Shown piece by piece: positions 9,110-20,943 of a DNA stretch of 64,000 nt. The notes beneath the pieces are model-generated. The model had not been told where the DNA came from. It made no database searches and was given only the letters and a program-made list of their open reading frames with translations. The DNA is from Lunularia cruciata. Lineage: Eukaryota; Streptophyta; Marchantiopsida; Lunulariales; Lunulariaceae. The translations under genes and the position numbers were made by a program. The stretch lies in the NCBI GenBank assembly GCA_948567375.1, contig OX419761.1, forward strand, positions 20,524,501-20,588,500. Direction: 5' to 3'. The stretch's first letter is position 1. Each line of letters begins with the position of its first letter.

Positions 9110-11318
9110 CTGGTTTGTAGATGGGTGTGCTCTGGTCGCTAGGTCCAATTGTCACGATAGAATGAGATCTTGACAATCAAGTTAAGAGTTTGTCAGTTCG
9201 TATGTGAATCGTGGTTGATTTTCTGCAGATTTCAGTGCAGAAACTACCACTCTCTATATTCGATATCACCTATAGGAAGCACTCGATTAGTTAAGTGTCT
9301 TGACGCCTATAGCACTAGTGCTCAGAAGCAAGGCTTTACTGAAAGCAGTCACGCCAGTTCCTCAAAGCCGTGGGCTCTCCTTCCATATTTGGTGCCAGCA
9401 GTGACTTCCTTTTGTCCGTGAACTGGTGGTACAACGAGCAGGGTAGAATATCTTTCATGTACCCTCAGGTCTTGTCACTAAGATAGGTCGAACTGGGCTG
9501 CATCCCTGTTGAAGTTGTAAATAAAGGTTGTTCTCATTGATACTTGTGCGGAAAATGAGGACTACAGATATTAGTTTGAACCGTGTTTGCCTGAGCCTCA
9601 AGAAAGATTTTTTCTTGTTTGTAGCAATTTGCAATTCTCCTCTTGCAATCGGATTGTTTCCACCAGTTTCCACCTGCGGTAGTACTTGTTAGGATGGCCC
9701 ACTACATTTGTTTTCACCGAGTTTGGTGCGTTGTTTCTTGTTGACAAGAAGCATCAACTGCGATTATATTTTTTGTCTTAAGGAAGATTTGGTCTGCAGA
9801 TTCGGGACTTTTACTTTATTATTAGGGACACAGTAAACCAACAGACGACGAAAAATCCGACATGAAGAGGTGTCTTGCGGACCATCGTGAAGCGTGTGAA
9901 GAATAAGTGAATTCACTTTAGTTCAGTTCGTCAGCCTTAAAGATCTAATACAAGTAGATTTTTTTAAATTCCTTGTCTTCGGACAGATTTTCACGCGATG
10001 CACGTAACTACCTGTCCTCTACGTATTGTACACTAACAGATTGGAAACAAATTAGTCTTTGGAAACGAACCATGGCTCGAGGCTGAGAACTACCTTACAA
10101 CAGCAGTCGATGCAATCCACAGCAGACCGCATCGAGCGGTTTGCTGGTGGTCAACCCAGATCTTGGAGACTCATAAGTTATGGGCCGCTCCAATTCTACA
10201 GTACGCAAGCGGCAGATTTTGGGCTGTAGACTGAATTTTGCACTGTTTGCCAGACTGTTCACATGATAAGAAAACTGTTCAATCCAACAAACCCGGCAAA
10301 TCCAACTCTGCAGGATTTTAATGATGTCATGTCGTCAAAGTCTGGTCCTTCTCATTGACGCGAACATCGCCCCAGACAAAAGCTCCCGCGTTGAAAGAAG
10401 TATCTCACCGAACCAGTACAGTACAAGTACTGTATGGGTACCTTGCTGTTCAGGACCTACTACAGTCCCACATTCCTCGATTTCAGGAGCGCATGTTTCG
10501 AATCCCATCAAACATACGGTACTTCCTAGAGCGCACAGACAACCGTCTGCGTTGTGCGACGGACAGGAAGCAGTCGTGATATGATTCACTAGATTTTTGC
10601 TCCTCCTTTCTGTTCATTAGGTGTGGGACAATAAGGCAGAGGGGTAAATTGCTAGATTCGGTATTCGTCATCAACTTGAAGGAGGTGCAAATGTAGTGAT
10701 TTTGTTGCTAGAAGGTGGACTAACACTAGCTAGATTCACAGTGAAGGAGGTTCAGAGTGGAAGGAATGTGCACAGGATCGTATGAGTGCGTCAAATAAAA
10801 CGCTTCTTCTTCTTCTTCTTCACTTATTCACCTAACATCCATATATCTTAAAAGAAAAAGTTTTTGGAGAATATGTATTTTTATCAATCCTAATATTCGT
10901 TTCTATAAATTGTCGTGACGAGTAAATCGAGGGTAAAATCGGGAATAGGAATGGTTTTACCTCATCATAAATCGTAGAAAATGCCACTAAGATAAAATTA
11001 TAAGTTCATTTGTGGATCCAGCTGTTGGCCAATTTCTCATGTGATTTATAAAAATTTCTTAACCTCTAAAATTTATTAAAGGCATACAAAGGATATTTAT
11101 ATAAGAAATAGAAACTCTCAAAATCAGGTTTTATACATAAAGTCTCATAACATTTACTTATGTAGAATATGCTCCTTATAAGAAAAAAATTTGTAAAAAT
11201 TGAAGAATATTCGTATAACTAAACTTAAGTTCTTAGGTTCTTAGTTTCTATCCTCGATCCATGACTTCCATCCTCTTTATTCACGATCATTTCATCTATT
11301 AAAACTAATTTTTTCTAA
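9110..11318. other. 3' flank of LWD and spacer
   Basis: Probably holds the LWD 3' untranslated region: an AATAAA at 9519-9524 lies about 410 bases after the stop. A short CTT-type microsatellite sits at 10,803-10,820. The last few hundred bases turn AT-rich before the MULE relic. No further gene is supported, and the open stretches around 10,320-10,670 overlap on both strands and match nothing I know. Confidence 0.5.
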
Positions 11319-11540
11319 GGAATTACTAATTTCTGCAGGTGTCACTAAATTCATCTCCTCACGTGCCACTCTTGGATTGGCTTGTGATGTTTACTTCCCG
11401 TGTAACCAGCCCCTACAACTGAAATATCATCTGCTGCTCCTTGTTTAGTCCTTCTAGCACCCACATCCATCATTTTGCATCTCGGACATGATACTTCCAT
11501 CATGCTGCCCCTGCCTCAATCTTCTTTGTATAGTTCACTC
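11319..11540 (+). repeat. MULE terminal inverted repeat, left
   Basis: Inverted counterpart of 12,890-13,074, with an extra insert of roughly 30 bp. Boundary placed at GGAATTAC. Confidence 0.65.
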
Positions 11541-12143
11541 TAGAAGTATATCTCACACATCTTTTGAGATACAAACTTTATTGTTGTCTGTTACAATCGG
11601 TTTACAAATACTAAATCAACAACAACTATGCATTTTGGTAATGATGCAAACGTAGGATGATGAAGAGCATGGGTATATACATACATTGTGATAGGCTCTT
11701 TGTAGATGTTGCATTGTTTGACACGTCTAAGCATGGATGTCTACTCCACCGTTTCAAACAGTGAAAGTTCACTACGAGTTGTGAACTTGGAAGTCATCTT
11801 CTCATTTGTTGAATGATTGGATTTTCCAATGCAAAAGTTTAGCAAGCAATGCTCAAAAGTTGATTCTGTATATTAATTTATTGATGTGGTACTAACACAT
11901 GATACATAAACTCTATAGCTTGGAATATAGGTTGAAGAGTGCTTGAACCACGATTCCTTTCCTATGTAATTGATGCACAAAGAGGTTCTAGATTGATAAG
12001 ATGTTGTACTGTATAGAAATCATCTACAAGAAGTGGATCCTTATGCTCTATTTTTAAAGGCATATGATGGCCACAAAAAATTCCCATCGTGGGAAGATGT
12101 GCTACCATCTTAGGTAGGTACCTTGCAAGATGTGTTGAAGCTT

Positions 12144-12298
12144 ATCATGTCAATCATGTAGGACATCAACATTTGAAGATGGTTGGTCTTGTAGGTATTG
12201 TACACTACCAATGCATATGGATCATGTCAATCATGTAGGACATCGGCATTTGAAAATGGTTGGTCTTGTAGGTATTGTACATTACCAATGCATATGGA
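12144..12298. repeat. 77-bp tandem duplication inside the MULE relic
   Basis: ATCATGTCAATCATGTAGGA recurs at 12,144 and 12,221 and the match runs on for about 77 bp with a few differences (CACTACC against CATTACC). Seventy-seven is not a multiple of three, so the duplication also breaks the transposase frame. Confidence 0.85.
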
Positions 12299-12674
12299 TA
12301 TTGGATTGCCAATTGAATGCATCTCAAACGACCAAAGAAAAGATGAATGACCTCATTGGCTATACTGCATTCATAGTCGCATTGATAGTTGACATCTAAA
12401 AGATTGTCAATCAAAGCAAGAATTTGCAACAAGCCCTATAGTTGATACATTCAAATGCAAAGTTGCTCATTGTATATTTTCTTGGAAGTAGCCAACATGG
12501 TAGGATCTTGCCATTGTAAAGTTGTAATATGTCCTTTGGAGCAACCCTTGTAGCAACCATTTGCTCAATCAATGCACATTGCTTAGATTGAAGATGACAT
12601 GCTATTGCATTGACTGAAAGATTGGTTGAAGGTTTGTGGTTGTGTTCTCCATTTTGAAATTGACATACCACCAT
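12205..12674 (-). pseudogene. MULE transposase fragment, minus strand
   Basis: Two consecutive open stretches read as a MULE/FAR1-type transposase. From 12,674 down, GEHNHKPS followed by a helix ending VAPKDIL matches the N-terminal region, where GEHNH and a P..IL motif are conserved. From about 12,432 down, IHLFFGRLRCIQLAIQYPYA then YKTNHFQMPM resembles the start of the catalytic core (the usual pattern is ...DCTYKTN.Y.MPL). Here the first catalytic aspartate position reads as asparagine (MYNTYKTN). Stops and the 77-bp duplication end the frame. It cannot encode active transposase. Confidence 0.65.
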
Positions 12675-12889
12675 CCATCAACTTTCAAAAGTCCTACATA
12701 GAGCTAGAAGGGCAATCAATCAAACATGTTGCAGTTTGATGATAAAGTTGAGATTTTGTAGGAGCTTTTGAAGTGTCTTATTGTCCACCACAATCACACT
12801 TTATGACAATGCAATTTCTTTGCATATTAGAGCATTTTGTTGTGACTTCATACCCTTGTGTCTATGCAAAAGCTCAAATACTTTGCCTC

Positions 12890-13074
12890 ATTTCCTCAAG
12901 GGAATTGTACAAGGATTGAAGATGGGAAACATGATGAAGTATCATGTCCAAGATACAAAATGATGGATGTGGGTGCAACTAAACAACTAAAGAGCAACTA
13001 AACAAGGAGTGGAAATGATATCTTAGTGATAAAGGCCATGAATGGCACGTGAGGAAGGTGAATTTAGTAATTCC
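12890..13074 (-). repeat. MULE terminal inverted repeat, right
   Basis: Inverted counterpart of 11,319-11,540. Boundary placed at TAGTAATTCC. Confidence 0.65.
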
Positions 13075-13379
13075 TTTTCTTTATCTAAGATAAGGTTGAC
13101 TGTTCAAAGTTTACAATCTTACACAACTTTCTTTATATTTAAAGTAAAGTTGTATTCTCATTGACAAGTTTAATCTAAGATGGTTTGCAATAGTATAGTT
13201 CAAAATAAAATTTTGAATTCATTAAGAGAATTGATAAAATAAATAAATTTCTCTATTAAATACATTCCCTTTGTTTCATCAATTCATAATGCTAAATCTT
13301 CCTCCAATCAACACTCTCAATTCAAGATAAGAGCTTATTGAGCATGCTCAACATACAAGTAGTGAGAGCTATACAATTT

Positions 13380-15000
13380 CAATTTAATGCTCAATCAAGG
13401 ACAAGCATGTTTGGTTTCAATGTGACAAAGGAGGAATGAAACCTATTTCATATGACATTGGCACACATAAAACATCTTCATGTCATATTCGATGCACCTT
13501 TTTCCTCTACGGAACCAAGAGGTTGTACAAGCAATGACATATCATAATAAAAAAGATGTTGCCTATAACTACAAGCCCTTTGGTGACATTATCTCTTCAT
13601 TCTAAGCACCATTGATTGGAGACACAACAACACAATGAAGTGAAATGCCTCTTTGCAAGTGGTATTGGCCCAAGAAAGATTGCAACATCACTGTGGCAAG
13701 CGGATCCTAGGGCAGTTTTGATCAATTATGCATATACAATGCCAAAGCTAGACTTTACTATGAAGCTTTGGATGGCTATGCTCCTATTGAAGGCTTGATT
13801 GACAATTTGCAATAGGATGAATAAGATTACAAGATCACGTTACACAAGGAGATGCAAGTTACTGGAGTTTTCTTTGCACATCAAGATGAGGTAAGATTGA
13901 GCTGCCAATTTTTGACTACCTTTGTTGCAAATTGCACAAAAAAAATAAAAAAATCTACAAGATACCAATGCTTCATATTGTGGGTATAAGTGCCACTAGC
14001 AAAAGTCTTACATCTTGCTTTGCTTTGTTGTCTAGGGAGACAAAGTGCCTTTACAAGTGGGCATTGGATGCATTTTGTAACTTGTTTGAGGGAAGCAAGC
14101 TCCCCAAGGTTATTGGCATCAATAAGGATTGCTCAATGATGAATGCCATTGCCAAAATTATGCCATTATTCTCTACATCTAGCACATTGACAAAAAAAGT
14201 TAGCCAAATACAAGTGTCACTTTGACAAGTGCAGTGACTGTGTGATATTCCTTGGCAAATGGTCCAAATTGTGAAGGCAAGTAGCAAAGATGACTATGGC
14301 TGCTAGATGCTAAAATTTGGGTCCTATCGATGGACAAAATGAATGTATATAACTACCTAAATACTACTTGGTTGGCCTTCAAAGAGAACTTCATAACAAC
14401 ATGGACTGCAACATGTCCATATTATTAAAACACAATCACTTCTAAGTTGAGTGATGTCAAGCTACGATGAAGTGATATTTTTCAGTCTCAAATGGAGACT
14501 TGTTTGCCGTGTTCTCTAAATTATCACTACCTTGGCTCAATCAGGTGCAAGAAGTCAATCATGCACTTGAGGCTGAAACAATCAAGGTTCCATTGAACTT
14601 TGAAAAACCATTGTTCAACAATATGCTTGGTAAGATATCTTGTTTTTCACTAAATTGTGTAAAGAAAAAATTGGCTATTGCAGCAATGCACAAGACTTTG
14701 GGCAGCATGCAAGAATCACTTTATGTGTACAATGGGAATGTCATGAAACCATCTGATTTGCACACAACTTGCAGAATCAAGACCTCTCCAGATGACAGAT
14801 TTTGATTTGCAATGCACTTCAAGAGACTGGAGTGGATGAATTAGTAGTGGTACCTTCCTGGACTCTAGTGCTACATAACTTTCATCAATTGCAACTACAC
14901 AAGCACGTTGGTTTTTTGCAAGGAACACTTACCTTGCTCTTGAATCTGGACCTAATTCAAGGTCCCTTGTTTTGTGCACAAGAGTACGACCACTTGGAAG
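13380..15000 (+). pseudogene. Second MULE transposase relic, plus strand
   Basis: Reading in broken frames from left to right: WFQCDKGG and a later HKTSSCHIRC-like segment match the N-terminal FAR1/MULE zinc-finger region. HNEVKCLFASGIGPRKI (13,620-13,680) fits the helical region before the core. PMLHIVGISAT then a WAL segment and NKDCSMMNAI (13,965-14,160) fit the transposase core, where the usual motif is D.D.AL.NAI. Weaker similarity continues to about 14,990. Many stops and at least four frame changes. No TIRs could be assigned. It faces the opposite way to the neighbouring MULE relic. Confidence 0.65.
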
Positions 15001-15004
15001 TGTA

Positions 15005-17315
15005 GCACACATTGATAACTCTGCGCGTCGTGAACCGTCCGCCTTTGAGCAAGATGCATAAATAGGCAGGCAAATTAAGAGATGTGGAATTTGCTTCAAG
15101 ACAAGCCATAATCTTTGGCCAATGATTAATCTTCAGCCAATGAAATCAATGAATAATTTCATAAGTACTAAATAACTTTATGAAATAAACTTATCTTAAC
15201 TTCAGCTTAACGCTTCCATTCAGAAAATGAAAAATTTTCATTATGTGTTTTCTCAAAAAAATTTATGTAATCTATCAATCAGATTTTTATGAATTATAAT
15301 GATATATTACCATAAATATCATACTTTGTGATAATAAATTTATTTGTAATAAAATATTGCGGTGCTTCAATTGCTTAATATGAAACAAGGCCAGCTTATC
15401 AGGGGTGAAAGAGCAAAAGAAGCACTTACGTAGTACAAAGATCAAAGATGGCATGATTGAATTAAAACCATATAAACGATGTCGAAACAGATCTCTTTCA
15501 CAAAGTCTTATGCTTATTGAACGCTTTTATAATGCCTCTTGTCTCGATTAATGGTCTAAAATGCAAATTAATAGGCAACATTGAAACTTTAGGTTAGAAG
15601 TAAAATTATTTCTATCGAGATTTATGATATTTGTCATTTATGAGATTTATGATAGCTCGTCCTTTTCAAAATCTGAAACTTGTAAATTGTGACACCTCAT
15701 CCCACTCAAATTCTAAGCATCTTCCATGAGGAAAATATATTGGTCAAAAGGCATAGAATAATAGCCCCACCTCCCTTTCTCCCTCTTACGCCCCTGGCTT
15801 TCCATCCATTTTTCCTTCTCTGGTTCAGTCAAGCGACCATCTTAGTTCGTAGCCACAAAACTGCATGAGGAATTTCCATATTCTATTTTCTCGTTTTAAT
15901 CTTAAAAAAAGTTATAAAAAAGTGAATTTCCTTCTCTCATTTTATGCTAAATATACAGCGTATAAGTTTGACATACTTAACGTTCTCTGTTAATTAAGAC
16001 TTTTAGGCACCCGCAAGAACTGAATGTGAAGGCGCCATACTACAAACAGAAAGAGATGGTGGAGTTTGTGGGTGCTATCGCAAGATTGGTCAAGTCCTTG
16101 TCCGACGGAGAAGCTCCAATCTTTTGCGGGTGCTCTTACTGTTGGAAATCAGGCTGGCAACTCAACTGCTGAACTTCGGGTGGAATTACTTCCTGTTTTG
16201 TTCAGTTCACCTACATGATCATGGCCAAACAAATGATGAAGTTCCCCGGTGCTTCGTCTGGATTGGTGATGTCCTTTTACTTGTTGGGAGGTGCCGTCTG
16301 TTTCTTGCAAGGGGGCGTTTCTAGCATCTTAGAGAGAGAAACTTCAGATGAGACCTTGTATGATCCACGTGGGAAACACTGAAAGCAAATGCGGGTTGGT
16401 GGAGTTGTGTGCAAGAGGAGAACTCCGTAGATACGCCTTCCCCGTACTTGTTTAAGCCACCTTGCATCCTCTACCTTCCGATACACACACTTCCGCCTTT
16501 CACCTTCGCGAAAGTCGAAGTCATGGTGGTATCTCAGAACCGTTTGAATTCTTCTTACTGAGACGATGGGAGCCTTGATCACGAGGTTCAAGCCAACGTG
16601 GAGGAAAATCAGAGCCGACTTGACGTTCAAGTGAAGTGGCGGGTGCACTGTGTGAACTGAGCATGATACTGATCAACAAGCAGATACAGCACTGGAGTTT
16701 CCTCACGCTATCGGGACTGAGAAAGTCTTCGTCAGATTGGGAAGAGAGATCCGTGTCTTAGACGTGCTGTACCACCTTGGAGAATTTAGCTCTGGACGCC
16801 GAAGGTCGAAAAGGAATAGAGATCTCCAGAAGCTGTTATTGAGACTCTTTCTTCAATCTGATGAAACTCTTCGTGTTTTACAAGGGTGCTTGTTACGCAC
16901 AAATTTATATGCTGGATATGGAATATCCTTCATCTTACCTGCCGCTTGGGAATATAGGATATAGGTGTCAGATACGCTTGGGAATACGGATTGCTTGTGT
17001 CTGATGCAAAAGCAATGCGTTTCTTAAGACGCTGTACTTTCTTACAAAGACAAAGCCTACGTTTCATACAGTCAAAGCTCAGTAGACTTAAATTGCAAGA
17101 ACATCTTATTTAGACTATGGTGCTCCGTTAAGGCTATAGTGCTCCGTTTGGGGCACAGTAATCTAACAAAGCCTTCCAGAGTAAAATATGCAGTATGTTC
17201 CGTCCCTCTCCAGAGCATACATTTACACCTCGTGTGCTCTTTGCGACAAAAAGCTCTATTCAAAATAAAGACCCGGATTCTATCTCTACTTCCCATCAAC
17301 ACAAATCTATCTCAC
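15005..17315. other. Spacer, no gene established
   Basis: AT-rich to about 16,000, then more balanced. No family recognised. One short candidate at 16,221-16,382 (53 codons, starting MAKQMMKFPG with a hydrophobic middle) is listed separately. The other open stretches at 16,124-17,302 overlap on both strands and show no domain. Confidence 0.5.
16221..16382 (+). CDS. Possible small membrane protein or lone exon
   Basis: A 53-codon frame starting ATGGCC. It begins MAKQMMKFPG, has a hydrophobic segment at about residues 13-33 (LVMSFYLLGGAVCFLQGGV), and a polar end with several acidic residues. I do not recognise it. Upstream, at about 16,055-16,110, a stretch starting ATGGTGGAGTTTGTGGGTGC is loosely similar to the start of this frame, which could mean an old duplication. 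It may be noise. Confidence 0.2.
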   Translation: MAKQMMKFPGASSGLVMSFYLLGGAVCFLQGGVSSILERETSDETLYDPRGKH

Positions 17316-17330
17316 CACTTGAGTTACATA
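17316..17330 (+). repeat. Target site duplication of N copy 2, left
   Basis: CACTTGAGTTACATA, repeated exactly at 18,161-18,175. Confidence 0.95.
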
Positions 17331-18160
17331 CATCGCACCGGCTACTTTCTCTACAGCGATGAGGTTTCGCCTAGGTTTGGTCCACCCATCTGCATCTTCA
17401 CTACTCACTTGTGAGTGTGGTTCTACACTAGATGCAGCGGCGGTCCACATGACACGGTGTCCTTTTGGAGGACAGAGGATAGCTACCCATGATGCCATTA
17501 GAGACATAGTGTTTGCTATGGCACGAGAGAGTGGATACTTGGCTTGGAGGGAGCGTTCGTATGCGTTGCAGACGACACGTGTCAGGGCAGACTTATACTT
17601 GGTCCGAGATGATCAGGTGACAGTAGCGGATGTCGTGGTGACGGACCCTACGCGAGATACAGTTTCGGAGGGAGTGATTACCCATCCCCCTGGATGGGCG
17701 GCGAGTGCAGCAGCAGGTCGCAAGGTCTCCAAGTACAGGGGCATGCAGCGAGGTCACCTCTTTGTTCCTCTAGCCTTGGAGTTATATGGAGCGATGGACA
17801 CGGCATTTGACACATTTGTCAAGGAGTGCGCGAGGGCTTATCATGTTAGGCGGCAGGGGGTACCACTCTCACTCTCATACTTTGTAGCTTACTTTAGACA
17901 GCGTGTATCCATTGCTCTACAGAGGGCAGTGGCTGGTGCAATCCATAGGAGAGCAATCACATTAGGTGATGTTTCTTCGGATGCTCCAGTTGTGTGTAGA
18001 CCGTACGACTTGCATAGCTCGGATATCTTAGGTGCGGTAGGGCAGATTTCTCATACAGACTCTATTGGGGCTTAGCCCCATGTTACCTTTTTGGTCTCTC
18101 CCTTGTACGGCTTGATGGGGTCTTCCCATCCTTCATTTTTCCTACGCGGTCGCCTTTTTT
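17331..18160 (+). mobile_element. Non-LTR retrotransposon family N, copy 2 (best preserved)
   Basis: An 830-bp 5'-truncated insertion between perfect 15-bp direct repeats, ending GCGGTCGCCTTTTTT. It aligns with copy 1 with only scattered substitutions. The frame is open from the truncation point to its natural stop, so this copy is probably young. The element ends in a run of T rather than A. The duplicated target sequences of copies 1, 2 and 3 share no obvious motif, so insertion does not look strictly site-specific. Confidence 0.95.
17359..18075 (+). CDS. REL-endonuclease C-terminus of non-LTR family N (partial ORF)
   Basis: 238 codons from the first ATG inside a truncated element; the true protein started far upstream. 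Residues 18-34 hold a zinc-type motif CX1CX9HX3C. Residues 39-61 (QRIATHDAIRD ... ARESGY) match the segment that follows it in R2/R4/NeSL/Utopia-like proteins. Residues 76-91 give R-x-D-X12-D, the catalytic core of the restriction-like endonuclease. KVSKY at 122-126 fits the conserved K..KY. It is the nickase that would start target-primed reverse transcription. Without RT this copy is dead on its own. The family assignment (REL group) is confident, the clade is not. Confidence 0.8.
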   Translation: MRFRLGLVHPSASSLLTCECGSTLDAAAVHMTRCPFGGQRIATHDAIRDIVFAMARESGYLAWRERSYALQTTRVRADLYLVRDDQVTVADVVVTDPTRDTVSEGVITHPPGWAASAAAGRKVSKYRGMQRGHLFVPLALELYGAMDTAFDTFVKECARAYHVRRQGVPLSLSYFVAYFRQRVSIALQRAVAGAIHRRAITLGDVSSDAPVVCRPYDLHSSDILGAVGQISHTDSIGA

Positions 18161-18175
18161 CACTTGAGTTACATA
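18161..18175 (+). repeat. Target site duplication of N copy 2, right
   Basis: Exact repeat of CACTTGAGTTACATA. Confidence 0.95.
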
Positions 18176-18640
18176 AAGGTCGGGATAAGAAAGGTTGATC
18201 GTATTCCTCCACTCTCTAGAATCGGAAAATTTTCCTTTCTTGGTTTTTGCTCTGGCGCCTGGTTGATAATTATATCACTTATATATAACTTCCTTATTAC
18301 TACGAACTACTCGACAACCGTGATCACTCGAGTTTAGCGATATCCCGAGACTGTACAGTTTGTAATTTGGTTCTGGGCAAAAGCCAGATAGACTAGAACC
18401 CACTGCCGATTGGGGGTGGCTAAATGCATCTAGTGTTAATTAAAGTCATGCCCTTGAGCTGTCCTCCATTGCACCTCAGGAAATGTTTAAAACCAACTTC
18501 TACTGAGGGTGCCGATCGAAGAAGACAGAGCAAGGGACTGGGCTTGGCTGTAGTAAAGCATATTTCCGTTGGCTGATCAGAATGACAACCGAGTTCAAGA
18601 CTACGACTTTTTCTCGTAGTGATGATGAAACCTTGATGCT
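18176..18640. other. Spacer downstream of the GDSL gene
   Basis: Probably includes the 3' untranslated region of the minus-strand GDSL gene. No other feature seen. Confidence 0.5.
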
Positions 18641-20943
18641 TCAGTTGAGCAGAAAGCTCTTGCCTGGGAAGACTTGCGAGTAAGTGGTCTTACCGAAGTC
18701 TTTGAAACTAAGATTGCAAACGGAGGTCAAATTGGATGGGGGATCCACGAATCGACCATTCAGGATGAATTTGGCAATCACTCTGTAAAATGCCTCGGTA
18801 AAGTGAATTCCATCCCAGTTGACATGCTCATCGGGATTAGAACAAGCGCTGGATCCTGGGTGCCCACAGGTGACATTCATGTTGTAGTTTAAGTAGCCCT
18901 GTCCTGAAGCTCCACAGCAAGCGGCCATTGTCATAGTTGGGTTGAAGCCTGATAATGGGCAATCACGCAGCCAGAAACGTTAGGATCGCCGGTCTTGGAG
19001 TACTAGTAAATGGACAAAACGGCCAGTCTTTCTTGATGTCAGCACTGAGACGCAACATGCTGCAATTGGATTTCCGAACTTACAGACGAAAGTAAAAGTC
19101 TTCATTCTTCCACTATTTAGAACTAAACATTAGAGCACTGAACTGAACCAAAAATTCAACTTATCAGAGTTTCAGTCATATTGAATCAAGATATGACTGA
19201 AATTCAAAAGAACAAAACATCAAGGAGATAGGCTGGAATTTACGCACGTAAAACTTTGTTTTGAGTAGTTCCATTTGCCTACAAAGTAGAGAAACAGACT
19301 GACTGAGCTTTCTCATGGACTCGTCTATAAAAATAGGGACCTCAAGGAGCGAGTAAGACAGCCTCACCATATCTGGTTGGATTGTTGAGAATCTCCAGAT
19401 TGGCAGTGTAGTAGTCAAAGTGGCTGATGGTCACACCCGGAAGAGAGGAACGGAGGCCTTGGATAGCCTGATACAAAGCAGCGTTGAAGGCTTGGTTCAC
19501 CAGGTTTATTGGAGCAAGGCAGCCGAGATTATCTCTAGGAAAGCCCAGTTCTCCAAAGGCCGTTAAGAAAATAGTGGCACAACCTTCAGGAGGACCATTG
19601 AAGATCATGAAGTTCCGAGCCTCCTGCTGATATAAAACCTGTACAAAACCATTTCGATATGAGTGTAGCAACCACTTAGCATAATTGCTCGTTTACTGCT
19701 GTACGATGATAAGCAAGCGTGCAAGAAAGGTAAGGGATCGTTTACCTGGACCGCATCCACAATTCCTTGCACAGCCATGGGAACTCTTTCATAGATAATG
19801 TGTTCCGGATTCTCTCCTCGGAAAAATGAGCTTAGAAAGTCATTTCCTCCAATGGAAATTGTGTACAAAGCTGATTTGAAATTGGAGGTTGGGGGCAGAT
19901 ACCGATTGAAATCGGCCATTGCTGCACGGTGCCAGAGAACATCATTATCCAAAGCTCTATTTTCAGAAGCTTGTGCTGGTTCAATTGCATGAATTCCTCT
20001 CATTCTGAATCTCGTGCGTAACTTTACTTGCGGATCAGGAGCTCCATGAAACTATCGGTTTTATCCAAAGTGAGTGTGAGCTTTGGCAGCCAACCATCTT
20101 ATCTGTCTCCTGTGTTCAATTGCCTTCAATGCAGTAGTGTATGACTAAACTATTACAGAGATGTAAACAGGTTGATTGCAAAAGATGTTGCGCTGCGAAG
20201 AGATGGACGTACCCCGTGAATCCTGTTGTGCTGCCACAGCGAGGCTCTTAAACCTGACAAATTGCGAAACCTGGAACCCGAGGTAAAAGGGGACAAAGTA
20301 ATTGTCCCTGGACGAGGTTGCCCCGGCATATGCGAAGTTAACTCCGTGCACGTAGTTGTGCGCGACAGTTTGAAGGTAAGGGTCCACGAGAGGAACATTG
20401 AAAGCCAGAGCTGCAACAAAGCACAAACTCAACATCTTTACCTTCTAAAAACGTGATGCACATCTAAACTTACCTACAAAGTTACTGCATTTCCAACTCA
20501 ACTTCTGTGAAACCACAGTCTCATGCAGCCTATTGTAGATATGGTAACCGATCGTCAGCAACATATTCCGGAATCAAATGTCCTTCCACTCTGTACTACC
20601 TACACTGCTGCATTGATGAGCATTCTCTCAAGCAAACAATCTGGTGATGCATTTACGTTAGGACATTACCTATGAAATCAATGACAAGGCGCCCATCGCT
20701 AAATCTTCTCGCAGGGTGGCCGAAGAAAGTCTCGCCATAAGGAGGATTCTCTGGATCAGAGAGGAACGGGAATGCCAGGGCCACATTGCCTGTATCTGAG
20801 AGAGAATCCCCAAAATTGAAGAACGTCCTTGGGCATGAAGTGGAAGTCCCACCTTGGGATATTACTATGGGAAAAGATGCTGCACCGATGAGAAAAACCA
20901 ATATCCCACAGAGGAGAAATTTCCGAAGGCCTCGAGTCTCCAT
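18641..20943 (-). CDS. GDSL esterase/lipase, secreted, five exons
   Basis: Exons on the minus strand: 20,943-20,670, 20,410-20,213, 19,921-19,746, 19,638-19,368 and 18,948-18,641. All introns are GT-AG, phases match, and the sum is 1,227 nt (408 residues plus stop), normal for plant GDSL lipases. A signal peptide (basic METRGLRKF, then a hydrophobic stretch to about residue 28) points to secretion or the cell wall. The SGNH blocks are all present: FNFGDSLSD (catalytic Ser, exon 1), VNFAYAGAT (block II Gly, exon 2), ISIGGND (block III Asn, exon 3) and WDGIHFTEA (catalytic Asp and His, exon 5). Substrate is unknown; the family hydrolyses esters such as cutin monomers, acetylated xylan and lipids. 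The gene looks intact. The splice model is mine, from the sequence. Confidence 0.9.

Larger units (their letters stand above)
11319..13074 (-). mobile_element. Mutator-like (MULE) relic with long terminal inverted repeats
   Basis: The left end (from GGAATTACTAA, about 11,319-11,540) and the right end (about 12,890-13,074, ending TTAGTAATTCC) are inverted copies of each other. Both contain TGGCACGTGAGGA, TGGATGTGGGTGC and GTATCATGTCC in matching order. Between them, on the minus strand, lies a decayed MULE transposase. Long TIRs around a MURA-like gene are the hallmark of TIR-MULEs. No clear 9-bp target duplication could be picked out. Confidence 0.7.

Noticed and set aside
10321-10674. Overlapping open stretches on both strands downstream of LWD
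   Set aside because: Four frames are open at once here, typical of balanced-composition noise, and none resembles a known family.
20145-20435. Second-frame open stretches over GDSL exons (for example 88 codons at 20,153-20,419)
   Set aside because: Shadows of GDSL exon 2 in another frame; the exon frame itself carries the conserved blocks.
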